Source: Lota lota (lineage: Eukaryota > Chordata > Actinopteri > Gadiformes > Lotidae). From it: a stretch of DNA of 64,000 nt. A program made the translations under genes and the position numbers. The DNA is taken from the NCBI GenBank assembly GCA_026745465.1, contig JACYXH010000812.1:3961454-4025453 (forward strand). Reading direction: 5' to 3'. Shown here in pieces: positions 10,925 through 23,367 of this stretch. Under the pieces are notes generated by a model. It saw only the letters and a program-made list of their open reading frames with translations. It searched no databases and was not told the origin of the DNA. Positions within the stretch are counted from its first letter, which is position 1, and the number at the start of each line of letters is the position of its first letter.

Positions 10925-13900
10925 GAAAAAACATGAGCCTACCTACACAAATCCTTCTCTCTGCAAGCAGCTGCCAGAACAGAACAGTAATCTGCCTCTG
11001 CTTTGATCCATCATCTTCCATGACACCTATCCTGACACTAAAAGGCTCAGGGCAGACATTGTCGTTTCACTGGAGATGTGTTGGGGATGCGGCACTGCGC
11101 CCGTCAGGGTGGACGGTATGGATTACAAAGACCATCATTCCCGAGTTGAGGTTATCTCCTAGTGAATATCTCTCATTTACCACATTGACAACAGGCAGTT
11201 TTCTCAGTTGGAACAACAGAGGCCCAGTGGTAACCTGTTGACTTCAGAGATTCGATTTGGCCTCCAGCCAGGCTATTGACAAATCTGCATAGATCCTGTG
11301 ATCAGATAGTGCTGAAGCAGTCCATCACAGGCCTTTGATTGCTGGTTGCAGGAGATAAGCCAACTAGATGCCTTCAGCCATGCGTGTAGGTTTGGAGGTC
11401 AGTGGAGGGATGAGCTGTAAAATATGTTGTTATGGCCTCCCAGATACCAAGATTGATATAGTCCTTGGGTTCTTGGCTAAACAAATCCTAGCAACAGGTA
11501 ACCCCTATCACCAAGCGCATTAGCCTATGACCCTAACCATCAAGGTCAAGACGAGATGCTCAGTGTCTGCATGAGAAATTAGTTTGTAGACAACATATCA
11601 TATTTCAACCCTAAATGGGCCAAGAATAGAGATTAGATTTTAGGAAGCTTGTTGATAAGGAAAGAGGTTTACTGCAATATTCATCATTACATTGTTTTTC
11701 ACTCTACTGCCAAACTTGAAGTACTATCTGTGTAATGGCATTTTTCACAGACATTAATACAATATTCTCTTCCCTGTCTGGGTCCTCTGAGAGACTTGTA
11801 ATGAATGCAAAAGTAGCATGGCGAGTAGGCTAAATGGCACTGGTGTAGCTAACAATTAGCTAATTCCCAAGTCTGTAAGAGTGCCCATCGAGAGCTACTC
11901 TGTGGAGTAGAGTAACATGGATCGATATGCGTGCAGCAGAGTGCAAACCATTATTTCTTATTAATAATGGATTAGCACGTTATCATTTTCACAAGGCAAC
12001 ACTTACTGGGAATTTGTCTGATGGAATCAACACTGGTAGTTGTTCTGGAACACTTCCATTTAGGCCTTTTAAGCCATTAGTTTTCAACTTACTTCCAATT
12101 AATTCTACATGAAGCTGCCTCTATTGCTAGTAATTTACCCTGATAAAGTTTGCACTTGAAGCTGTTTGTTTAAAGCAATTAACATGTTCACAATATTTAG
12201 TTTCACGAAATAACAACGTTTTATATATGAGATCTCATATTATACATGTCATTTATAAACACGAGATGTGTAGAATACTTATGCAAATAAATCACTCAGT
12301 ATCTGTGCAAAAGGGCCCTGTATAGATATGTATGTTTAATGTTAATTCCTATTGAAATTAATATTTGTGTTAGCTATATATTAGTGGGAGTACATTGATT
12401 ATTATGTTTGACTATTTACATGCGGTGATAGTCAACAGAAATCAGCTGTGATTTATCGAAGAGTGATCAATGATGTAACATGGAATATGCCTGTGATTTT
12501 TATGTGCTCAGAATAAACCAAAACAGCAAAAAATAAACTTTTAAACAAATGTCCAAAACCTGTAGGAAGGAAACGAAGGAAAGAGAGCTCCATGCCATCA
12601 AACCTTCAACACTCTCCTGGACCGTGAAGAAACGGCTCTCTATCTGGGCCTTCAAGTCCTCAGTGAATTATTCAAGACAGCGGAGAAGAACATAAACTCC
12701 GAGTGCAATTACCCATCACTCCTCTCCTCCCAGTGTGAGCAACATTAATGTAATGGCTTTCATCCTCACAAGGCGATTATGAACTGGAGTATCTTAAGTC
12801 TGAATGCGGCCCGCAGTTCTCTCAGCGCGAGGCTGTATGGCGTCATTCTGAGAAATATAATTATCGGGAAAACTACGTCAAGTGTCTACCTTTAAAGAGA
12901 GTGTATGAAAAAAGAAGACTTGTTTGAGGATAGACGTGCCTTTGTGAATCTTGGCAATGAAGACATAGGTTATGTCTGTAATGACGAGGTTAGCGGTATC
13001 ATATGATGGGGAGGCTTGAGGTTATACATTAGCCACACTATTTACCCTGGCGCCTACAAGCCTCTTTCCAAACCGGATTCATTACTGCTGGCTTCTTCCT
13101 GCCAATCTGATGCGCTTTACGGTAAAGTTTAGAAGAAAGGTGAGTGAAGCAGAGCCAACATGAATGCAAGATAGCCGTCAGTGCAATAGTATACCATTCC
13201 AAGAGACACAGTCCTCTGTCATTTTTCATATATTTTCTTTTTCTACAGCTTAAAGTTATGGGCAAGAGTGGGAAAATGAAGAGAACCCATGTCATTTTTC
13301 CCTTCTGCAGTGTCTCTAAGGCCCTTGTTTGGCTTCATAACTTCTACACTGGTATGTGTTTTTCCTATTTTTTAACGCAATGTATTGAACTGTAGAGATC
13401 GTTGGGTCGGTAACATTGAAGACGCTACTTATCTGTTGAGCAAATGATGCACATGCACCAAACCTATAATGCAATCCTTCTAATGTGCTAATGCGCTAGC
13501 TCAACTGCAGAGCTCATCAAAAATACCCTGTGGCACCACAGTTTATTTTGCTTGATGAAATTTTCTCATTTAAATTAGGACATAAAATGAAAGCACATTC
13601 AGTTTTAAAATAGAGGAATACAGAAGGGTAAAAAAGTATAATTTTAATAGTGTGTCTTTTAATTTGTTAAGCTGCAGCTTGAGACCAAATACAATAAAAG
13701 CCAAACTTGTTTGTTAAGTGCCTGTGGGAGCACACACTGGGGGATCCGTGGACCATAGGGCGGGTGGACGGGATATTATAACGGCTAAAGACCAATGGGT
13801 TGGTGTGAGGGAAAGCTTTTAGTGTTCCCTATTGGGGGGGACAGCAAACAAGAGAGAGAGAGACATAAGAGAGTTTGGCTTGCAGAGGCTCAGCTGTGGG

Positions 13901-15038
13901 ACTGGGCACTAGCCTAAATCGGACCCCATTTCAGTGAGAGGTCATCATCCATCACTGTACGATCCTGTTTGACCCCTATAACCTCATTAATTTGCCTCCC
14001 CTAGATTAGCTTTCCTTCAAAGACCAGAAAGGGCCCCTGCCATTGTTCTTTAACCCGCACCTCACCCCTCCACCCTTTGCTTTTCCATATATGGCACCTA
14101 AAGTGATTTCACTCTAAGACAATCTTGAATGAACATTAAATGATGTGGCTTTCGGGACCTGAAACAACAAACAGCTTCTAGCTTAACTGGAGCCCACAGG
14201 CTTTTTGTCTGTTGCTAGCCTGCTGATACGCAACCATTGCCTAGGTAGCCACTTAGGCATGAAATAGTTCCCACTTGAGATCCCTGTAATGGTCACAGTT
14301 CTGCCCCATGTCCATGGGCTGTTTGTGAAAGCTTAAATGTCCAATGAGAGAAGCTCTAAGTCATTGGCCTAACGGTAGGCCTAGATGTTTTCTGTCTGAA
14401 GGATTTTCAAAATGTATTGTTGGTTTGTGTCCTCTGAATACCTAAACTGGCAAAAGATTTTGTGTATTATCTAGTTTAAGTCTGTCTATTAACATCTAGC
14501 AAGTACAATAGTGTACATAATCAATTAGGCTTTGATAAAATGCAGATACAAATGTCCTTCATTATCAATGCAGAACTTGAATATACAACACTTGATACTA
14601 ATTTGAATTGCGACAAATGTTCAATTCAAGTTAATTCAAATCATAAGAGGAGACCCAACTCTGACATTCCCTGCCCCAGTTTCTGTGCACATCCAGGAAC
14701 ATCACTCAAATAACTTGTCATCTAAATGAAGTCGTTTATCTTGTTGAAGCAATCAATTGGAAAGTGGATTGAAATTATTTTAACTATTGCCTCGGCTACC
14801 TTTTCTAAAAGGATGCTAAAGGACAACTGTCGGTAGACCTCAATGCCTGTGGCCCTGCTATCAATGTGCCTAATTCAAACATTAATCGTATTCATATATC
14901 TTAATTAACATTACACACACTATTGTTGAACCTCTCCCGACTCGGTCACCCTTTCTATTTTACCCTAGCACCCCTCCACCCGTCAGGTCATCTGTGTGGT
15001 TCGCAGAATGCTAACAACATTAGCCTCCTAAACAAAAG

Positions 15039-15125
15039 GTTCTATAGAAGGTTACTTCTATAGAATAGTATATAGTACTATATAGTTACTATATAGTTAC
15101 TTTTAATTAAAAATATATATATATC
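15039..15125. repeat. Palindromic AT-rich block
   Basis: The 10-bp palindrome TTCTATAGAA occurs twice (15040-15049 and 15056-15065). It is followed by overlapping short palindromes (ATAGTATATAGTACTATATA and similar) and an AT dinucleotide tract. Confidence 0.7.
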
Positions 15126-17214
15126 AATTCCCTTGCCCATTAATTTTGAGAACTGGGTGACCATATGGCCACTTAAAAACACAATCCAATTCCTACTGCC
15201 CACCCCTTACCCCCTCCTTCCCAAATCGACTCGCCTTTTGTCCAATGCACTTCAGTTTAGTAGCCCTCTAAATTATGTGATCACTTACAGAGCCTCTACA
15301 GCAGTCCCGTACATTTTCATTGTGGTATAGGGTACATTTCTGGTTTTGTTGGTTAGGGATTTAAGCATTTTATTGCCTCTGAACACAACATACACCATAA
15401 ACCTGCCACATGGTGGATATACTGACCCATAGCAGATAGCAAATTCATTTGTGGATAAAACAGCTAGTCCCTCTTGTTAAGGACTTTACCTTGATCTTTT
15501 TCCCTTTAAAATAATCCACGCTTCTGTAGTTTTTGTAGTGTATTATACTTTTACTCACGATTGTGAAAGGGTAGGAGAGTCAAATAAATTATTGGGGGTG
15601 AAGGCGGTTACATGAAAAGTATGTTTAAACTAGGAGATATAATTATGATCCTGTGAGCGATCCTCCGTGTGCAAGAAACAGCCCCGGTGGTCTTCCTGTA
15701 ACTCACGATAAAAATCCTTCCCAGATTATAGAAGGCAATAGGCACAAAGCAGAGAGAGAGACATACATCAAAAGAGAACATTTAAGTACATAGAATAACT
15801 CAGGGTGACAGCACAACAAAAAGATAACCACTAGATCCAAGTGCTGGATATGTCTGACTTTGAGGCTGACCTTGCAGTGGGGCGATGGTCTATTGTGTCA
15901 AGGGAGACAGTACAGAGAGCCAGATGATTAGCCAGCCCCCCCCCAAGGGATCAATGGACCATCTAAGATCAGCACTCAAAGTAATCACACTGCATTGTGA
16001 GCCTCCTCAATTACAATGCAAGATGAATGATGTAATTGGGTTATAGCACAGACTGCAACGGGGAGGAGGTGTTGGTCGGGTGTGTGTGTTTGGGGTGGGG
16101 GGGGTTGTTTTTTATTTGCTTTAGTACATCAACAGCAATGACACTAATTGAATTGTCTTACCTAAGCGATGGCAACGCAACACAATCTCTCAAAACATAG
16201 TGAGACAGAACAGGGACAAGAGACAAGGACACCAGAGAGAAACACTGAAAATAGAACAATCTGTAGAAATGGTGTGTGGAGTTGGCTGAGACATCTAACA
16301 CTGGTGCAAAAGTCTGCAATCTGAGGCCACTTGGCTTGCTGGGCTGTTTCCTTAGGAAAGCTACAGAGTACTGGTAATCAAAACCTTGCCAGGCACCCCA
16401 CCCAAAATATCATGTCTGCAGTTTCCCTGTAATTCAGGGCACTGCAAGCAGAACTAACACATTTGCATAACTTAGACGCATTAAAATTACAGGCAACCAT
16501 TGTGCACAACCCACCATTTGTGGTAGGTGTTATTTTTGCCCCCTTCTGCTTGTGTCTTATTTTAATTCCATGTCTGTTCACACTATACTTTTAGTAATAG
16601 CAGGCCTTGGCCTTTTCCCATAAAGAGTTACATAGACATACACCCATAGACTTTAGAAAGCTTGAGAATACTTTAATGTGACACCAAACCCACGTTGATG
16701 TGCTGATTCTGTCTACAAGCTGAACTAGGAACCTCCCATTTAATTTAGTCTTGAAGGATCAATAGCTGGGTGTCATTTAAAACAGTTTATTTCTAATGGG
16801 TAGGGCAGAGAAATATATTTGTTTTTATACTGAACCTGAACTTATCTGTAAATGGTGGTGAACATAACTACTGGAACATGGGTTCTCAAGTAGAGCCATT
16901 AACACAGGGGGAAAGTGGATAATGGTACTTGGCCTATCAACAATCTCCCCTTGTAATAGCCGGCTGGAAAAAGGCACATTCCGTAATCAGCACACTTTTA
17001 TACAACTGCTTAACACAAAGTGGGCAGAGGTGAGAATAATTCTTGCATTAATTATTATCTCGAGTAATGAGAGGCCTTGGCAGAGAGGTGTAAAGTTGTA
17101 CTTCAGGGGTTGTACTCGCATTGATACTGGGTATAAAGAGGCACAAGTCTCAAAAACCTTAACTCAAAGAACAGTGAAGTAAAAGGCAAGGGGAGTCCAG
17201 AAACACACTGTATA

Positions 17215-17321
<107 letters not shown>

Positions 17322-17965
17322 CTAATTGAATTACAGCGACCCTGTGACAGCACTGCAGCTGAGGTCATGCAGTGAATTAATTATGTTCCTGCCCCTGTCT
17401 ATGGCAGGGGCTCGCGGCCGCCTCCTGGGGCCCCTCTGGCCCCCCGGCGCCCAGCAACAGTGACACATCTTCCTGTGCTGCTTCTTTCACTCACAGCCTT
17501 TATTCGGATCGACAGCCGGGCATAGAGGACGGAGGAGCTTCCTTGCATTCTCCGACCACTTCCTTTCACCTGGTCACTACGGGTTTCAGAACTCCGGGTA
17601 GGAATGCGCTCCTAATGCTTTAGCTTAGTCACCTCGGGAAGCTTTTACTTTCTTTCAACTAGAGTCCATTATAGAAACGAAATGTACAAGGAAGCAGCCC
17701 ATGCTCAGTTTTGCAAAAATCACTTAAATGCACTGTATGTGTTCAAATCCTCTATAAACATTACCGTTATTGTTAAGCAGCATATCAGATTGGCAGAGAA
17801 TATGCCATGTTTTAATTACCATCACTGTATTTTAACGTATTTTTATGCTATATTAGTGTCATAGAAATAACACTTTAATGTATGAACGATTGGATCGGCC
17901 GAAAACGCTACATGTTACGAAACCAAAAATACTGCCATGCTCAGAATAAAAACATTGCTACTTAC

Positions 17966-18065
17966 TGTCTGCCAGAGAGGACATCACCGTGCAGCTGAGT
18001 AGAAGCAGGAATGGTGCCGCCCATCTGGGCTGGAGGGGCACTGACAGGTGACTATTAGGCACCAT
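17966..18065 (-). CDS. ptprf: ptprf coding exon 1: start codon and signal peptide
   Basis: This exon encodes residues 1-33 of a LAR-type receptor tyrosine phosphatase, plus the first base of codon 34. The peptide starts MVPNSHLSVPLQPR, then has a hydrophobic core (AAPFLLLLSCTVMSSLA) followed by D and S, the layout of a cleavable secretory signal peptide with a likely cut after SLA. The start codon at 18065-18063 has A at -3 and G at +4. An in-frame TGA at 18122-18120 lies upstream with no ATG between, which fixes the start. The donor reads ACA|GTAAGT and leaves phase 1; the next exon starts with GC, completing a serine. Human PTPRF has a matching DS just after its signal peptide. The signal sequence itself is poorly conserved, so identity rests on position, phase and the next two exons. 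Confidence 0.85.
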
Positions 18066-18133
18066 GTTCCAAGGTGGCACTGCTCCCTCCTCGAGTCCCT
18101 CCGCTAGACACTGACAAGATCAAAGACTAACAC
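18066..18133 (-). other. ptprf: ptprf 5' UTR segment in the first coding exon
   Basis: These 68 nt precede the start codon on the minus strand. On that strand the sequence upstream reads tttctctgctctcctag, a good polypyrimidine tract and AG acceptor, so the exon probably begins at 18133 and is not the transcription start. The segment holds an in-frame TGA and no ATG. The acceptor implies at least one untranslated exon to the right, as is usual for LAR-family genes. The exact boundary is inferred. Confidence 0.6.
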
Positions 18134-18636
18134 CTAGGAGAGCAGAGAAACACAGGGATCGACACAGTCAGAATTTGCATACATTTGAATGAGCAACGAC
18201 AATAGCACTGTGCTAAGGCAAACGCATATTTAAAGAAATCTTTAGAAAGGAGAAAATGAGTCTGGAACACAAATGAGAAAAAATAACGAGGCACAACAGC
18301 GGAACCTTTTCACACAAATCACACTTGAATCACCCCTAAGAGTTAGAATACCGTTGTTAGTGACAATGAAAGACAATCTGGCTCGGTCTAAAGCAAAGGG
18401 AGGAAGCCAGTGCATCTCACTCTGATACCAAACAGGTCTCCTTCATGAAGGATTGCTTAAAAGAAAAGACAAAGAAAAAACAGAGCCCCCTGAGGTTTGG
18501 GTCCCCAGGAGCCCCAAATCCACTAAATGTCTCCCATTAAGAAATTGAAACGCTGTTTTCCAGATGAGCCCAAATCATACAGAGTGCTATGATGTCACAG
18601 GATGACAACATGCGACGCATGCATAAACACTTAAAA

Positions 18637-18639
<3 letters not shown>

Positions 18640-18667
<28 letters not shown>
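18640..18667 (+). repeat. Short CA microsatellite
   Basis: About 14 CA units, interrupted once near the start. Confidence 0.8.
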
Positions 18668-19799
18668 TCAGCACCCCCAGGGGGGTTTAAGCTTGGGCGA
18701 CGGAGCAGGTGTTCCGCAAATTAACCATAATTACCCTAAGCTCTCATGGCAAGGAGAATTGCTCAACTGCTGCCTAAATTGGCAGCAGGACATAACCGGT
18801 TGTCCTAAAATGAAGGGCTAGTGAGTATTGATTCCTGTTGGATTTACAGCAGCCATGGACGTTTCTTGGTAGCAATCTGATAAGATATTTGACCTTAGGG
18901 TTGCCCTCAGCTCATAGCCTGTATTTTAGCAGTCACTGTTGGTCTAAATATTGTAACTGTGTCCACACAAATTGCACCCTGAATAAATGTCTTATCTTGC
19001 CACGCTTGCCCCGGGCCATCTCTGATGAGGATCACAGTGTTGTAAAACAGAGGGCATCTGGTACTGAGCGATATCAACATGCCACCATAAAGAAATAAAG
19101 AAGAGGAGAAAAGTTTGAGAAGCAGCCTTAGAGCATTCCTACTTTGCCTTCAGAGGGCTCCCTGACGATTTTCTATAAGCCATTTCTTTTTCTCGTTAAA
19201 GGTCGATAGGAATTGAATTGAAAAGATTCTCAGTCGCTCTTCTGTTCAGTCTTAGCACCATCTTTACATCACAGAGTAAACAATGGTGATTGCAGATATT
19301 TGTGAGAGGAGAAATAGGAGGGGTGTCTTGAATGTGAAATATCTCCAGGCGTGCTGTGTGGCCAGTCAACTATCGTCAATTCAGTCTAGCTGAATAAGTT
19401 GGAGCGGCAGGGGAACAATGCCCCCTGTATCTCGTAGGAAAGGGGAAAAAAAGGAACAGAAACAACGTCTGCACAAGGTGTAGTATATTAGTCATGTTGC
19501 CTTTTTGATGCTTGTGGAGACATTAAGACGCACATTCACGCGCAAACAAATCACCCCTTATGACAACCTTTCCTCAAACAAGACGTGACAAAGGAAACAA
19601 AACTAGAAGAAGGTAGCGGTATGACCGTTGAGGCAAGGGTTTTGGGTGTGCGTGTTTGTGTGTTTGTGTGTGTGTGTCTGCATCTGAGAACGGCTTTAAT
19701 CTCTAGTGACAGGCTGCCTGGCGAAGACAGGATGAGGAGGGGGCAAGAAGGGTTAAGCAGAGCGCAGTGACGTGAAGGAATGCAGTGAGTCACAACCGT

Positions 19800-20450
19800 T
19801 TCATAGGCGAACACCTGGAGACAGGCTCCGCCGGCCGCTTCCACTCCACATCACTCTTTGTCACCGGTGACTAGAATGCGCTGTGCGGCATCGTCAAGCC
19901 ACCAACCACATCGGCCCCGCGCCAGACACCTTTGCCTCAGAGGAATTTTCCCAACGTCCTCCTTGTCCGCCTGCATCCGTCATCTGTTCCAACTGGGGTT
20001 GTACCAAGCTGCGTTACGCTCCACCCTTTCATGTGGACGTCTGCAGAATACAACCCCCCCAACATCTAAAATAATTTTTTTCATGCAGTTGAACTACACT
20101 GTTTCGTCAGCAGCAACAACATAGCAGCTCATTGTTGGTGTGCTAAGCTCTAGAAGTTCTGGACATGAAAGAAAAGCCTAATAGTGCACAGTTATTTTCA
20201 CACCCCCACATGACAAATTCAATCTTGAAATGGTGGTTGCCACATTATTTCATTCAAGCAAACGGCCGAAGTTAACTTAGATCAAATAAGCGTGAAACAC
20301 AAGTTTTGTTGGCTCGGAGTTGACATCTTGCTGCTTGTTTCACATGGGCGCCGGCGTGGGGGTTTCTTCCAGTCGGATAGTAGGTGAGCGTGTGAGCGAG
20401 GCCGATAGACTTGGCCACTCGCCGTGCGCCAAATCCTTGGCGGTGGAGGG
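19800..20450 (-). promoter_or_regulatory. CpG-rich sequence 1.7-2.4 kb upstream of the ptprf start codon
   Basis: CpG dinucleotides are dense at 19858-19925 and 20341-20450 (about 11 CpGs in 110 bases in the latter), whereas most of the window has few. The position upstream of the coding exon fits a promoter or an untranslated first exon of ptprf. I could not identify a specific transcription start or a convincing minus-strand splice donor, so this is only a candidate. Confidence 0.25.
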
Positions 20451-23039
20451 ATATCTTTTGCAACAGATACCAGGGAGAGGCAGATGCTTTTCATCTTAAA
20501 TGAGACGAAATTCCTGGAGCAGTGTTTCTTCTTTATTTATTTAGCCACACTTATTTATCCTGAGTGCCGCTGCATGCCTCCTAGCTGCATGCATAACACT
20601 GCGTGACACTGTGCACGTTTTTTTTTTGGTGTGCACGTCTTGCGATGTCAAGTGAGGGAGGGAACGTGGCAATGTTTGGTACGGTGTGATGTGGTCCAAA
20701 AAAAAAAATGCAATTGGCAGGCAGAACAGGAAGGCATTGTTTACTACTATGTGGGAGAACGAGAGGAAAAACATTGAGAACGTGCTGGGGTGGATGGCTG
20801 CCCTCGCCAGATTATGCGTGCCTCTTTATGTCTTTGTAACGATATGGTCGGATGCCGGTGGGTGTATAACTGTGTGTGTGACATTGTGTGTGTCTCTTAG
20901 CATTTGTGTGTGGCACACAGTTGTACACTTTTTGTGCGATGAAATCAATTTGTTAAAACATAGTTTAAATACTGTTTATTTCTTCTACCCATTAACTTAC
21001 CCTACTACCACACTTTCTTTCTACCTGCCAAACTCTGAAAATCCAATATCCATGCCCTCTACCAGTGACATGACATATGAAACTGTTGAATCCAAGTACA
21101 CAAGCAGTGCTGTTTGATAACCATGTGGGCAATAGTGCAGCTATAATAGGTAACATTACTGGACTCATCAAACTGCTACTCGAACAATCAGTTTAACTCC
21201 ATGTCCTCTTCAGGAAAGAAAATGTTCAGCAATGCCGGAATACAGGGAACCCATACAATGTACCTTTAAATAAACATAGGACAAAGACTGAAAGCCTTTG
21301 ACGAATAATTTATGGGGGTGGGGAACAAAAGGGATGTGAATGTTTCAATGGTAAATTGTGGCAGGCAGATGGGCTTAAACTGAGTGCAGCCTGGAAGGAT
21401 AACAAACATCAACTATACTGTTTGCTTGGCCACCCATATCAGCTGCATGCTCGTCAGTTGTTATAGCCTCCTGACCCACACACACACACACACACCATCT
21501 CGGGTTGTCTGTGTGGGTAGGGTGTGGCCACCCATTCACACAAATGGCACCCAACAGACGGACAATGTAATACACAGCTGCAGTAGCTGAGAAAACACCA
21601 CTAACAGTGTAAATCTCATCTATCCTCTCTCCCCTGTTTCAATCTTTTCCTGCTCAGGCCCTCTCTTCTTCTGTTTTAATAGTACGTCCAGCGTGCCCGG
21701 GAGATGGCACCTCTGGTTGCCCTATAAGAATGGTGGCCCAAGGAGCCAATCACTGCCGTCTCTGGAGGTGATAAACCCAGGCACAAAGAGGTCGCTGCAT
21801 GCTGCAGCGGTTCCGTAAACCCAATGGCAGGCTGTGTTTGGACAGCTGTGTTTTGGGGCCTTTTGATTAGACTTCCGTGGCCCCGACAGGGTCTACAAAC
21901 CACACTGTTTTCCTTTTTCATCTCACTGGAGATAAAGAGTGTGCACCAGAAGAATAAGAAAAAACTAGGATAATGATGGCTAGCAGCCCACACTCTGTAT
22001 AGTGAAATGAAAGTAAGGGAAACAAATGACTCTCCCTTCCCAAATCGAAAGCCTTTGCTGTTTCCACAGGCTTGATAGTGCATGTCTTCTTTAACAGGGC
22101 TGTGACGAGGACTGCCATTGAAATGCAGCACACAAAGTGTAATCTCCTGTGACCTATCGGATTTTACAGTGGTTTTGTTTACAAGCTGATTGCACAGAGT
22201 TAATTGTTAACGCTTTACTGCTAGCCGGAAGATTTAGAAGCAGAGTGAGAGCTATAAATGAGCACTTCCTTTAGGGTTGAGCAACAGATCACTGATTGCT
22301 CTTAGCTATAAGTGTTAACGTGATGACTGCCTTGCAACTTACATGACTCAAACTAAATAAAAACAATGGAGTTCAGTTGTAGAAGGTACTTGAGCAGTTG
22401 TGAATAACCCGGGTATTGCGGGAACAGTAAACACTGGCAAAACTTACAAGAAATGAGAATGGATCCCAGTGATGCATCGCCAGGAAAAAAAAAATCACTT
22501 TCATTTGAGAGAAACGTGGAGAGTGGAGTTACCAAGCTAGCTGCCTGATCGTGTCCTGACAGGTTGGGGAACTGAGTCATATCTCAACTGAATCCTACAA
22601 AATTGGATATAGGCTCCATAGAATATAGTGTCGATTGACATACAGCACTGTTGAATAAATGTTTTACTAAACTCAGAGAACCATTGCACTGCCACTAAAG
22701 AGAGGATTTACAATCACCTCTGGGGGAGCTAACCGGCTTTTCAGCAACAAATCAATCTGGGAGGGAAAAGCGATGTGCATTACACAGCAGAGATGACACA
22801 GAAGAGTGCCACCTCCATTAGAATTTATTGTGGCGTGATTATTGGCATTGTCAAGTTGTGGAGCAAGGAATAAATGGCTTGAATCACAAAACACAACGGC
22901 TCAAGAACCGGCAATAAATCAAAATCAGGCTCAATGTAAACCAGACATTTATCATAGGGAGGCCAATGCTAAACACACAGCAAATCAAGTGAAGTCACAG
23001 AGAATATTGAACAGCTCTCTTCAATACTGGTAATCTCTA

Positions 23040-23367
23040 GCCTGGAAACCAGACGGATATGCGGGCTCATGTTTTATTCATCATGCGTATGGCCCGCCTC
23101 CCATTCAGGCTGATTTCCAGCAGACTTTGCCCGGGTCGGGCCAATCACAACTGTTTGTCTAATATTGGGCGGATTTGATACGATGACTTTACAGAGGGGC
23201 ACCATATGGGAGCGGGGTTGAGGCATTTTTGTAAACAACCAAGATGGCTGCCACTGGTATGTCCCACGGTTCGTTGCTATGATAGGTTGTAGGTCCAACC
23301 AACTGCGTCCAGAGGCATTTTGGGAGGCGCATGTTGATAATCGAAAATTAACCGAGAGGTTCCAGAC
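23040..23367. mobile_element. Candidate MITE with inverted ends flanked by TA
   Basis: The left end reads GCCTGGAAACC and the complement of the right end GTCTGGAACC; both are flanked by TA (23038-23039 and 23368-23369). The 328-bp interior is GC-richer than its surroundings, holds a GGCCAATCACAAC stretch and a CAAGATGGCTGCC stretch, and has no open frame of note. The TA flanks suggest a Tc1/mariner-like mobiliser, but the short imperfect ends leave room for chance. Confidence 0.45.
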
